Positions 23,636 through 31,056 of a stretch of DNA of 64,000 bases are shown in pieces (position 1 is the stretch's first letter; every line of letters begins with the position of its first letter). The DNA lies in the IMG/VR virus record IMGVR_UViG_3300026078_000019, positions 1-64,000 of that record; one strand, written 5' to 3'. This DNA comes from a virus. The position numbers and the translations under genes are program-made. The notes beneath the pieces were generated by a model. It made no database searches. It was given only the letters and a program-made list of their open reading frames with translations, and was not told the origin of the DNA.

Positions 23636-24148
23636 ATGGACTGGGATCAATACAAGCGCCTCAGAAACGACTACATGAGGCAGACCGGCCGTCAGAATCG
23701 CGGTGTTCTACCGGAGGCGGCGCAGCATCGAAGGTCGGAGCGTCAGCGCATCGAGATCGACAACGCGCGCCGGGCGCTCCAGAAGGCGTCCCACGAAGCT
23801 CGGTCGGCGAGCCTCGACTGGAAGAACTGCCTGCTGACCGGGTTCGGGGACCGGGAGGCTCCTGGTCTTCAGCAGCTCGTCGCGATGAAGCGCGCTCGCC
23901 ATCGTCGGCTCACGGCGAAGCGCCTCGCCCGTGACATGAACCGCCGCTACCTCATGGCGATCGAGGTGCCGTTCTTCCGGGCACACTTCAGCTTCAAGAT
24001 CGACCGGCCCGAGGATGCGCTCATTACGCCCGAGGGGCGAGAGGCGAGGTTCCCGAACAGACCGGTCGTGCCCTTCCCCAAGGAAGAGGGCACGACCGGC
24101 TCCCTCGTCGACCACTTCCTTCGTACCTATCCGAAGATTCCGCGCTGA
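23636..24148 (+). CDS. Hypothetical basic helical protein (170 aa)
   Basis: Starts a block with a good SD. Highly basic and helical in the first 110 residues (RARHRRLTAKRLARDMNRRY), with a Pro-rich end. It could bind nucleic acid. Not recognised. Confidence 0.75.
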   Translation: MDWDQYKRLRNDYMRQTGRQNRGVLPEAAQHRRSERQRIEIDNARRALQKASHEARSASLDWKNCLLTGFGDREAPGLQQLVAMKRARHRRLTAKRLARDMNRRYLMAIEVPFFRAHFSFKIDRPEDALITPEGREARFPNRPVVPFPKEEGTTGSLVDHFLRTYPKIPR

Positions 24149-24174
24149 TCCAACAACGAACCGAAAGAGAGAAC

Positions 24175-24624
24175 ATGGGTAACAACAGCCGCAGCAACGC
24201 CACTCGTCTGCAACGTCCGCCGCTGGAGTGGAGGCCGCTCGCCGTCTTCACCGGGCCGGATCCCGTGGTCCCCGACAACCTCCCCGAGCACGTGAAGGAG
24301 AAGGCGCGCCGTAAGGCCGCCGTTCTGGTCGAGATCGCTTCGGCCGGCTTCGACCACAAGAACGGGGTCGACCGCGTGAAGTTCAGCTACAAGATCGGCT
24401 GGGAGGTGGACGAGAAGTTCATCCCGACCAGCCACATGCCGGACGAGCGCGTGACGGAGTTCATCATCGCGCTCCAGAAGGCGTCGGCCGAGGCGAAGGT
24501 GGCGCACAACAACGCCATCAAGTCGGCCAAGGGCGCGCTCACCGCGAACCTGGAGAAGCAGCTCGGCCGTGCCGTGGCTCGTGCGGAGGCCGCGGCGCCG
24601 CAGAAGACGAGCGCGGCGGAATGA
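24175..24624 (+). CDS. Hypothetical protein (149 aa)
   Basis: ATG 24175 has GAGAGAAC upstream. The N-terminus is basic and polar; the C-terminal half is an Ala/Lys-rich helix. Overlaps the alarmone hydrolase gene by 4 bases. Not recognised. Confidence 0.75.
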   Translation: MGNNSRSNATRLQRPPLEWRPLAVFTGPDPVVPDNLPEHVKEKARRKAAVLVEIASAGFDHKNGVDRVKFSYKIGWEVDEKFIPTSHMPDERVTEFIIALQKASAEAKVAHNNAIKSAKGALTANLEKQLGRAVARAEAAAPQKTSAAE

Positions 24625-25175
24625 GCGTCGATCGGAACTCGGTGTGGGAGGCGGCGAAGTTCGCCGCCACCGCCCACGCCAATCAGAAGCGCGGAGGCAA
24701 GGGCGTGCCCTACGTCACTCACGTGATGGACGTCGCCCGGCGTGTGGAGTCGTTCGGTGTGACGGCGCCGGTGGTGCTTTGCGGCGCCCTGCTGCACGAC
24801 ACTGTTGAGGACACCGCGGTCACGATCCCCGAGATCGAGAAGTTCTTCGATCCGGAAGTCGCTCTCATCGTGGGGTGGCTCACACTGCCGAAGAGCATCG
24901 GAGACGACTACGTCGCCAAGACGAAGCACCAATCCGACGTCATGAAGCAGATGAACGACTCCGGCCGCATCATCAAGATCGCGGACAAGTGGTCGAACGT
25001 CGCCGACCTCATCACCGATCCTCCGAGCTGGGGGCGCAACGCCTATCTCGGCTACGCCAACGATGCCGCCACGGTCATCCGTGCCGGCATGGAGGCGTCG
25101 AAGTCGGAGGCGGTGCACTACATGGGCATCGCGGCTCTGAAGTCGGTGGACGATGTCGTCCGTCGATACGGATGA
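24621..25175 (+). CDS. Small alarmone (ppGpp) hydrolase, HD domain (184 aa)
   Basis: Matches the hydrolase domain of SpoT/MESH1: AHANQKRGGKGVPYVTHV (metal His34), CGALLHDTVEDT with the HD pair (59-60) and the E-D catalytic pair (63-64), then IIKIADKWSNVADL (Asp122, Asn126). No synthetase, TGS or ACT domain follows, so it is a stand-alone hydrolase. It would remove the 3'-diphosphate of (p)ppGpp and could suppress the host stringent response or alarmone-triggered defence. The substrate is inferred from family. Confidence 0.88.
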   Translation: MSVDRNSVWEAAKFAATAHANQKRGGKGVPYVTHVMDVARRVESFGVTAPVVLCGALLHDTVEDTAVTIPEIEKFFDPEVALIVGWLTLPKSIGDDYVAKTKHQSDVMKQMNDSGRIIKIADKWSNVADLITDPPSWGRNAYLGYANDAATVIRAGMEASKSEAVHYMGIAALKSVDDVVRRYG

Positions 25176-25491
25176 GTTCGACGCCGAAGCAATCCAGATC
25201 GCTCACCTCGTAGCTCACTACACCGCAAGGTGGACTGAGCTGTACGTGGACCGTGAGGGCTGGTTGGAGGCCATGGGTAAACCCCTGGGCTTCCTCCTGC
25301 CCTCACGGAGCGACATGGATGAGCAGCTTCGGTATACCGATCTCGATCTTCTTTTCTGTGACAACGAACATGTGGAGACGGCGATCAGACGATTGATCGC
25401 CTGGGCGGGCGAAGAGTACCCCGGCTTCATCATGGCGAGGTGGCATGCGATCGCTATCAAGTTGGCCCTCGACAATCCCTCGTACTGGTGA
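25153..25491 (+). CDS. Hypothetical protein (112 aa)
   Basis: Starts inside the end of the alarmone hydrolase gene (23-base overlap). Acidic and helical with aromatic residues (HYTARWTELYVDREGWLEAMG). Not recognised. Confidence 0.7.
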   Translation: MSSVDTDEFDAEAIQIAHLVAHYTARWTELYVDREGWLEAMGKPLGFLLPSRSDMDEQLRYTDLDLLFCDNEHVETAIRRLIAWAGEEYPGFIMARWHAIAIKLALDNPSYW

Positions 25492-25972
25492 TCTGTTTGA
25501 TCCCTTCGACTGGCAGGCGTGGAGAATGGCGTGGCGCATCCTCGACGAGCTGCCGGACACCTGGGGTCTTCGGGAGTGGTTGACGTACGTCCATGCGGAC
25601 GTCGCGCCTCCGCCGAGCATCACGTACGAGGAGATCAAGCAGTCCGTACTTCTTCCTCCCAAGACAGGGCCCAAGGGGTCGAAGGAGAAGTCAGAGCGTC
25701 ATCAAGTCTATGATCGAGCGCAGGCATTCGTGGTGTATTACGGCATAGATCGAGATGCGGTGGTAGGCACGAAGGAGCGCCCGGTCTTTCGGCGGGATCA
25801 CTACGCGAACTGGCCTTACCTCGCCGCTGGGCTGCGTCTCGTGGTAGAGATGGCAAAGGAGACCACAGATGCGGTGCATGTCGTGCGGAAACGAGTTGAG
25901 CGCGACCTCAACAAAGATCTTCGGCAAGATACTCATCTGCACGCCGTGTTTTACGTTGGCCGAGAAAGCTGA
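25445..25972 (+). CDS. Hypothetical protein (175 aa)
   Basis: ATG 25445 is the only clear start, though it overlaps the previous gene by 47 bases and the true start may be a non-ATG codon near 25490. The middle has repeated Trp (WQAWRMAWRILDELPDTWG). The last 35 residues overlap the next gene. Confidence 0.6.
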   Translation: MRSLSSWPSTIPRTGDLFDPFDWQAWRMAWRILDELPDTWGLREWLTYVHADVAPPPSITYEEIKQSVLLPPKTGPKGSKEKSERHQVYDRAQAFVVYYGIDRDAVVGTKERPVFRRDHYANWPYLAAGLRLVVEMAKETTDAVHVVRKRVERDLNKDLRQDTHLHAVFYVGRES

Positions 25973-26318
25973 GCGAGAAATCACTCAGCTCATCGACCGT
26001 GCGAAGCAGATGGCTGGGCACTGGCTCGAAGCCTACATCCTCGAAGGTGGCCTCCTGAAAGGTGGCAGTGGTGTCGGACCCGAAGGATCAGGACTACCGG
26101 TTCCTCTTCAAGCTGAAGTGCGGAAGCTGTGGGGCATTCAGGATGCTCCACATGCCAGCGTACCCGTGGCCGATCAACGAACCCCTGCCGACGCAGGGGA
26201 TGGGGCAGGACGCGTGCTGTCCTCGGTGCGGGAAGGAGGACATGCGGCCGCAGAACGCCCCGGACCCTCCACCTCCACCCCCGCCACCGAAAGGCTGGGC
26301 AAGAGACCCAAGAGGTAA
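25869..26318 (+). CDS. Zinc-ribbon protein whose tail overlaps the next gene (149 aa)
   Basis: Residues 1-30 hold a compact ribbon (MRCMSCGNEL...ICTPC), followed by a helix to about residue 65. Beyond that the frame overlaps the next gene for 257 bases and becomes Gly/Pro/Ala rich with mixed third-codon bases, so only the first half seems constrained. Confidence 0.6.
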   Translation: MRCMSCGNELSATSTKIFGKILICTPCFTLAEKAEREITQLIDRAKQMAGHWLEAYILEGGLLKGGSGVGPEGSGLPVPLQAEVRKLWGIQDAPHASVPVADQRTPADAGDGAGRVLSSVREGGHAAAERPGPSTSTPATERLGKRPKR

Positions 26319-26325
26319 GAAGTGA
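26062..26325 (+). CDS. Zinc-ribbon protein with polyproline tail (87 aa)
   Basis: GTG codons at 26062, 26068 and 26071 are possible starts; AAAGG precedes them. Two CxxC pairs (KLKCGSCGAF and CCPRCGKED) form a zinc ribbon, followed by a run of about ten prolines and a basic end. Codon third positions are strongly G/C, supporting this frame over the overlapping one. Confidence 0.7.
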   Translation: MAVVSDPKDQDYRFLFKLKCGSCGAFRMLHMPAYPWPINEPLPTQGMGQDACCPRCGKEDMRPQNAPDPPPPPPPPKGWARDPRGKK

Positions 26326-26729
26326 AAGAACTGTACGATCGGGTGACGAAGGCCAAGGGTAAAGATCGCCCGAGTGTGATGTTTCCTGGCCACGAGCTGG
26401 TCGACATCATCGAAGATGCTGCGGCCATGGCGTGGCAGGACAACATCGAGAACGCCACGAAGATCCGTACGCGTATGTCTTACATGCGCAGCGGTGGCAA
26501 GATCACGGGCGTGCTTATCTCCGTGCGTCAGATGGACGGAGAGCGGAACCGCATCGAGATGTCTGGTACGCTGGGTGATCTCGTGGCGGCCAAGATAGTC
26601 GAGGCGCTGGACCAAGAGTCGAGTCTTCGCCATCGCATGACAGTGCCCGAGGCGCGAGCGCTACGTGTCTGGATCACGAAGATGCAGGAAGAGAATGCCC
26701 GAGCAGAGCCGGCTCGAACTCCTACGTGA
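26322..26729 (+). CDS. Hypothetical protein (135 aa)
   Basis: GTG 26322 overlaps the previous stop. Mixed alpha/beta with KITGVLISVRQMDGERNRIE in the middle and a helical end. Not recognised. Confidence 0.72.
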   Translation: MKELYDRVTKAKGKDRPSVMFPGHELVDIIEDAAAMAWQDNIENATKIRTRMSYMRSGGKITGVLISVRQMDGERNRIEMSGTLGDLVAAKIVEALDQESSLRHRMTVPEARALRVWITKMQEENARAEPARTPT

Positions 26730-27060
26730 CGGCACCGCGCTGGCCTGGACCACGCTCTGGCTGGTGAAGGCGTACGGGGGGCACCGACTCGTCGCCATTC
26801 CACGGCTCAGGCTCGACCAGGAGACCTGCCTCTCGCTGACCCAGCGCATCCCTTACCAGCGCGTCTTCGCCGGAGCCACGGTGCAGCTCCTCGAAGATCC
26901 TCCACGGGAGTTCGTGGTTGTGCATGCGTCGTTCGACCTGTACAAGACCGGCGAGGCCGACATCTCCGGCTTCGCTATCCTGGTTCCCGACCTGTCACTG
27001 CCTCTGCCGCCGCAAGAGTTGGTGATCAAACTTACTGCGGCTATGCTGAGGGGTGAATGA
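26695..27060 (+). CDS. Hypothetical protein (121 aa)
   Basis: Starts with GGAAGAG upstream, within the end of the previous gene. Alternating strands such as EFVVVHASFDLY and SGFAILVPDLS suggest a small alpha/beta fold. Not recognised. Confidence 0.7.
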   Translation: MPEQSRLELLRDGTALAWTTLWLVKAYGGHRLVAIPRLRLDQETCLSLTQRIPYQRVFAGATVQLLEDPPREFVVVHASFDLYKTGEADISGFAILVPDLSLPLPPQELVIKLTAAMLRGE

Positions 27061-27269
27061 GGATCAACAAGTTCCGCGAGAAGCTGCTCAAGCACATCGA
27101 CAAGGCTCTCGACGGTGAGGTCGACGAGGAGATGGAGTTCTCCGAACTGTGGGCGCACTGCCGCGACCACGTCGATGCTCTCGCCGACGACGAGGACATG
27201 AACAACCAGGGTTCTTCTGACGACGAGGAAGACGAGATCGGAGAAGACGAGAACGACGAGGAGCCGTGA
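27057..27269 (+). CDS. Small protein with very acidic tail (70 aa)
   Basis: The N-terminal helix MRINKFREKLLKHIDKAL is basic, and the last 25 residues are almost all Asp/Glu. Such polarity is typical of DNA-mimic or chaperone-like small proteins, but this is only compositional. Confidence 0.72.
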   Translation: MRINKFREKLLKHIDKALDGEVDEEMEFSELWAHCRDHVDALADDEDMNNQGSSDDEEDEIGEDENDEEP

Positions 27270-27631
27270 ACCGGCAGGACAAGGCGGAGGAGGCCGTACG
27301 GAAGCACTTCATCGAAGAGATGGATGATCGCACCAAGTCCCTCCGCTTCTGCGCCCTCTTCGATCTACACTTCGGCCCCATGGGCGCGGAGTACTACAAG
27401 GACTCGCACGAGTTCTCCGACTGGCCCGGGTACGTCTCGGCGGTGTCCGAGCTGGAAGCTTGGGCCGAGGGTCGTATCGCCGACGTGTGGGTCGATCTGG
27501 AGACCATGTTCGTGGCATCACTGCCGCCGGACAACGAGGAGATGCTCGAAGAGTATCGCCACTTCACGACCAAGCAGGTCGCCATCGCGGTGTTTCGCGA
27601 GCTGGTGACCGACGGTGGGATGGATATCTGA
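27266..27631 (+). CDS. Hypothetical protein (121 aa)
   Basis: GTG 27266 overlaps the previous stop. Acidic, helical, with GAEYYKDSHEFSDWPGYVSA in the middle. It ends a block; a host-type promoter follows at 27639. Confidence 0.72.
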   Translation: MNRQDKAEEAVRKHFIEEMDDRTKSLRFCALFDLHFGPMGAEYYKDSHEFSDWPGYVSAVSELEAWAEGRIADVWVDLETMFVASLPPDNEEMLEEYRHFTTKQVAIAVFRELVTDGGMDI

Positions 27632-27638
27632 TCTGTCC

Positions 27639-27740
27639 TTGACACCCGATCCAGGGTGTGTAACTACTCACCGATCCCCGCTAGAAGATCGGGGGCGCGG
27701 TGCCCCTGTCCGGACAAGCAAACGAAAGAAGGTTCTGATC
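27639..27740 (+). promoter_or_regulatory. Sigma-70-like promoter and structured leader of the H1-like gene
   Basis: TTGACA (27639-27644), a 16-base spacer and TAACTA (27661-27666) make a plausible host promoter; the -35 is a perfect consensus and the -10 is poor. The roughly 75-base leader contains CCGATC...GATCGG, a stem-loop (27672-27692), before AAGAAGG and the ATG. Confidence 0.55.
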
Positions 27741-27989
27741 ATGGGAAAGAAGGAGCTGACCAAGGACGACGTCGCGAAGACCGTCGGCGCCTACGCGAAG
27801 AAGCACGACATCTCGGAGCAGGCGGCCAAGGAGCGTCTCCTGATGATGGGCGTCTCGCGCTACCACGCGCTCTCGAAGTACCAGGGCCCGGCGAAGCCGA
27901 AGGCGGCCAAGAAGGCGCCGAAGCCGAAGGCGGCCAAGAAGGCGACGAAGAAGGCCGCGGCGAAGAAGGCCAGCGAAGCGCCGGCCTGA
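27741..27989 (+). CDS. Histone-H1-like / nucleoid protein (82 aa)
   Basis: The N-terminal 45 residues form a small helical domain (KELTKDDVAKTVGAYAKKHD); the C-terminal 35 are rep eats of Lys-Ala-Pro such as KAAKKAPKPKAAKKATK, the hallmark of eukaryote-like H1 tails found in some bacterial nucleoid proteins. It probably binds DNA nonspecifically and could compact phage or host DNA. It has its own strong-looking -35 promoter and terminator, so it is a single-gene unit likely to be highly expressed. Confidence 0.8.
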   Translation: MGKKELTKDDVAKTVGAYAKKHDISEQAAKERLLMMGVSRYHALSKYQGPAKPKAAKKAPKPKAAKKATKKAAAKKASEAPA

Positions 27990-28014
27990 TCTCTTCCTGC
28001 TCGATTCGGAAAGG

Positions 28015-28069
28015 GGCGGTACTTCGGTACCGCCTCTTTTCTTTTGCCCTATAAGATCTTGGAGGATCT
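28015..28069 (+). terminator. Terminator followed by CTATAAG promoter-like element
   Basis: Stem GGCGGTAC-TTCG-GTACCGCC (28015-28034) is followed by TCTTTTCTTTTGCC, then CTATAAG (28049-28055), ATCTTGGAGG and the ATG. It is the clearest example of the recurring unit. Confidence 0.88.
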
Positions 28070-28276
28070 ATGGGCTATCGAACGTTCGCCGGAGTGAAGT
28101 TGTACTGGGAGGGCAACCCCGAGGGCATGTGGGTGGAGCTGCCGGACCGCCCGGTCAAGGGAGACACGATCGTCTTGCAAGCCGGTAAGCTGTGGGTGCT
28201 CGAAGTCGAGCTGCACATGGACGCCGTCAAGGTGAAGTGCACGATCAGAGACCCTGATCGAGAAGGAGGGATGTGA
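28070..28276 (+). CDS. Hypothetical beta-rich protein (68 aa)
   Basis: Small, strand-rich (GMWVELPDRPVKGDTIVLQA, KLWVLEVELHMD). Overlaps the ligase start. It may be functionally linked to the ligase, with no motif to say how. Confidence 0.75.
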   Translation: MGYRTFAGVKLYWEGNPEGMWVELPDRPVKGDTIVLQAGKLWVLEVELHMDAVKVKCTIRDPDREGGM

Positions 28277-29418
28277 TGCACTGCGAGAAGCTCTACAAGA
28301 GGACCAGCACCGGCGCGATTCAGGTGTGGTGGCTGGAGCTGGAGACCACCAACGGGCGCTACCGCACCCACAGCGGGCAGAAGGATGGGGCGATCGTAGT
28401 TTCGGAGTGGACGAACGCGAAGGCGAAGAACGTCGGCCGAGCCAACGAAACGACCCCGGGTCAGCAAGCTCTGCTGGAGGTGGAGTCCGGCTACGATCGC
28501 AAGAAGAAGGACGGCTACTCCACGACCGTCGATGCTGCGCAGTCCTCCACCCGGTTCCAGCCCATGCTGGCCAAGGACTACGCCGACTACAAGGCGAAGA
28601 TCAACTTCTCGCCCCAGTTCCCGCATCTGCCCCCGGTGTACGCGCAGCCGAAGCTCGATGGCATCCGCTGCATCGCCGACGCCAAGGGACTGTGGTCGCG
28701 CAAGGGTGACCGCATCGTGAGCTGCCCACACATCGAGAAGGCGCTGGCGCCGTACTTCGCAGCCATCCCTGGTTTGCGCTTCGACGGCGAGCTGTACAAC
28801 CACGAGCTGAAGGACAACTTCAACGAGATCACTTCTCTCGTGAAGACGCTGAAGCCCTCGCCCGAGCATCTGGCCAAGACCGCAGAGATCGTGCAGTACC
28901 ACATGTACGATTCGCCGATGAACGGCGTCGACCTCTTCCACGCTAGGTTCTCGCGGATCTATGACGTGGTGAACGAGGTGGGCAAGCCGCTCGTCATCGT
29001 CCCCACCATGCCGATCTTCGCCGAGAAGGCGCTCGACACCTGGTACGAGGAGTGGCTCGCCATGGGCTACGAGGGCCAGATGGTCAGGATCGACGGCGAG
29101 TACGAGGAGAAGCGGACTAACAAGCTGCTCAAGCGCAAGGAGTTCAAGGACTCCGAGTTCGTGGTGTTGGAGATCTTGGAGGGTGAAGGCAACGCCAGCG
29201 GTGGTGCCAAGGTGGCCTGGCTCCAGCTCGACATCGATCCCACGCGGAAGTTCAAGGCCGACGTCGTGGGGACGAAGGCGGAACGCGTCGCCATCCTCGA
29301 GAACGCCGACAAGCTGATCGGCAAGAAGGCAACGGTGAAGTACTTCGCACAGCGCACGCCGGCCGGGGTCCCTCGGTTCGGCAAGATCAAACTCATTCAC
29401 GAGACCGAGAAGTGGTGA
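28276..29418 (+). CDS. ATP-dependent DNA ligase with N-terminal WGR-like domain (380 aa)
   Basis: Seals nicks using a lysine-AMP intermediate. Motif I QPKLDGIR puts the catalytic Lys at about residue 126; motif III-like RFDGELYN, motif IV YEGQMVR and motif V LLKRKEF follow, and the C-terminus holds an OB-like domain (KADVVGT...KATVKYFAQ). The first 85 residues (LYKRTSTGAIQVWWLELET...NVGRANETTPGQQA) resemble a WGR domain, seen in some phage ligases. ATG 28276 has AAGGAGGG; GTG 28273 is the alternative. Confidence 0.92.
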   Translation: MHCEKLYKRTSTGAIQVWWLELETTNGRYRTHSGQKDGAIVVSEWTNAKAKNVGRANETTPGQQALLEVESGYDRKKKDGYSTTVDAAQSSTRFQPMLAKDYADYKAKINFSPQFPHLPPVYAQPKLDGIRCIADAKGLWSRKGDRIVSCPHIEKALAPYFAAIPGLRFDGELYNHELKDNFNEITSLVKTLKPSPEHLAKTAEIVQYHMYDSPMNGVDLFHARFSRIYDVVNEVGKPLVIVPTMPIFAEKALDTWYEEWLAMGYEGQMVRIDGEYEEKRTNKLLKRKEFKDSEFVVLEILEGEGNASGGAKVAWLQLDIDPTRKFKADVVGTKAERVAILENADKLIGKKATVKYFAQRTPAGVPRFGKIKLIHETEKW

Positions 29419-30002
29419 ACGACGAGTACTACGGCAAGATCCTTCAGAAGTTGGGGGAGTTGGCCAAGAGCTACGGCATCAAGCTCTGCATCGAGCACCA
29501 CTCAGACCCGGACGTCGAACAGAACCAGCCGCAGTTACCCGAAGACTTCACTTGGGGCCCACAGGGTGACGTCGGCTTCAGCACCAAAGCCAGGCTGGTC
29601 TACGCCTACGATCCGATGCCGGAGATACTGCTGCACGAGATCGTGCACTGCATTCTTGGCGAGCCCAGCCGAGTGATCTGTGAAGCCTACCTGCTCATGC
29701 CCTTCGAGCTGGAGCTGGCGAAATGGCTAGTGCGCGGAGAATCCTGGGCTGACTACTTCCTGAAGTGCGTGATCGACTACCAGCTGGTCACGGAGGTCGG
29801 GTATCCGGGTAGTGCTCTCAGGGAGTGGGGCGAGCGGTACATGTTCCTGCGGTTCTGGAGGCGAGGCATCAAGCGCGCGCGGCGCTTGGGCCTGCTGAAT
29901 GGGCGCAACGAGCCAACCTTCGGAAGACCGCGCTGGATCGGAAGTGGAGTGTGCCCGGTGGCCACCTATTGGAACCCGGATGTCGATTCCGAGTACGCAT
30001 GA
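29415..30002 (+). CDS. HExxH putative metalloprotein (195 aa)
   Basis: EILLHEIVHCILGE near residue 74 gives a zinc HExxH, with ICEAYLLMPFELELAKWL following at the spacing of the third ligand in ImmA/IrrE-type proteases. The C-terminus is basic. It overlaps the ligase by 4 bases and is followed by a terminator. Substrate unknown. Confidence 0.75.
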   Translation: MNDEYYGKILQKLGELAKSYGIKLCIEHHSDPDVEQNQPQLPEDFTWGPQGDVGFSTKARLVYAYDPMPEILLHEIVHCILGEPSRVICEAYLLMPFELELAKWLVRGESWADYFLKCVIDYQLVTEVGYPGSALREWGERYMFLRFWRRGIKRARRLGLLNGRNEPTFGRPRWIGSGVCPVATYWNPDVDSEYA

Positions 30003-30006
30003 GCGA

Positions 30007-30041
30007 GGGGCCGAAAGGCCCCTTTCTCTTTGCCCTATAAG
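30007..30041 (+). terminator. Terminator followed by CTATAAG promoter-like element
   Basis: GGGGCC-GAAA-GGCCCC (30007-30022) is followed by TTTCTCTTTGCC and CTATAAG (30035-30041). The next start is 32 bases further, longer than usual, with AGGAGAAC as SD. Confidence 0.87.
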
Positions 30042-30072
30042 ATCTTGGACGAGGATGCGTCCAGGAGAACAT

Positions 30073-30483
30073 ATGACCAAGCTGATCGACAGAGTGAAGG
30101 ATGCTGCGGCCAAGGCTGCGTTCCACGAGGCGGAGGCCGCGAAGTACAACCAGGTCTTGGAGGATCTGCTCAACGGCAAGACCGCGACCACACTCGACCC
30201 CGCAGTGGTGGGCAGGCTCATCGCCAAGGCCGCGCCGAAGCGCAAGCGTAGTCGGAGGGACATCGCCACGGCGAAGAACAACGTCTTCGCCTTCATCAAG
30301 ATCGCGAAGCGACCGATGAGCATCTCGGAGATCGAGGACGGTGTGCCGCACAGCTTCGAGACCGTGGCGCGCTGTCTGAAGTCGCTTCAGCTCGCGAACT
30401 CGATCGAGACCGTTAGTATGGTCGGAAGCAACGGTAAGCCCTACCGTGGCTATCAGATCAAGAAGACGGAGATCAAGCCGTGA
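30073..30483 (+). CDS. Small DNA-binding-like protein with wHTH features (136 aa)
   Basis: ATG 30073 has CCAGGAGAAC. Residues 1-60 are a helical/coiled region; 68-130 look like a winged helix (MSISEIEDGVPHSFETVARC, then wing GSNGKPYRGYQIKKTE). Probably a DNA-binding regulator; the target is unknown. Confidence 0.72.
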   Translation: MTKLIDRVKDAAAKAAFHEAEAAKYNQVLEDLLNGKTATTLDPAVVGRLIAKAAPKRKRSRRDIATAKNNVFAFIKIAKRPMSISEIEDGVPHSFETVARCLKSLQLANSIETVSMVGSNGKPYRGYQIKKTEIKP

Positions 30484-30992
30484 AGCCCAAGACGAAGAAG
30501 CGTCCTGCGGCCCGGACGAAGTCTGCGAAGCCGAAGGAGCCCAGCATTCAGGAGAGGATCGCGGTTCTCGCCGAGCGCGTGGAGTACGACCTGATGCTGC
30601 CCAGCATGCTGACGGACATGCTTGGGATCGCCACGGCGTGGAGATTCCAGCGCCCGACGCAGGTCCACTTCGACGTGCAGCCGGCCCTCCCGCAGCCCAT
30701 CAACATCGGGATGTGTTCGCAGCGGCACATCCATGTCGTCTTCAACGGCGACGTCACGCTCTCCACCATGAACATCGCGGCGGTGCTCGCGTGGAGCATC
30801 GCGCTCTGCTGCGATCGTCTGGAGGTCTGGAGCGAGAAGCCCACGACGGAAGGCGTCATCGCAGCGATGCGAGAGATCGTGACGGATTCCTCTCTCGAAG
30901 AGATGCAGCCGTACCTGATGTCCATCTACGACCATGCCGAGGAGTTGATCGTTCCTCTTCTCGGAAAGGATACCAACGTCCTGTACCACTGA
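30480..30992 (+). CDS. Hypothetical protein with basic N-terminus (170 aa)
   Basis: GTG 30480 overlaps the previous stop. The first 20 residues are Lys/Arg/Pro rich, the rest is helical with several Met. Not recognised. Confidence 0.72.
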   Translation: MKPKTKKRPAARTKSAKPKEPSIQERIAVLAERVEYDLMLPSMLTDMLGIATAWRFQRPTQVHFDVQPALPQPINIGMCSQRHIHVVFNGDVTLSTMNIAAVLAWSIALCCDRLEVWSEKPTTEGVIAAMREIVTDSSLEEMQPYLMSIYDHAEELIVPLLGKDTNVLYH

Positions 30993-31004
30993 ACCTCGTT
31001 CTAA

Positions 31005-31056
31005 GATCAGCTATCAGTAGTTGAAGGGCCATGCCCATCAACGGGAGAAAACGAAC
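31005..31056 (+). promoter_or_regulatory. CTATCAG promoter-like element and 40-base leader
   Basis: GATCAGCTATCAGT (31005-31018) is identical to the copy at 23609-23622. The SD (GGGAGAAAAC) is 30 bases further down, so the leader is longer than at other sites. Confidence 0.55.
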
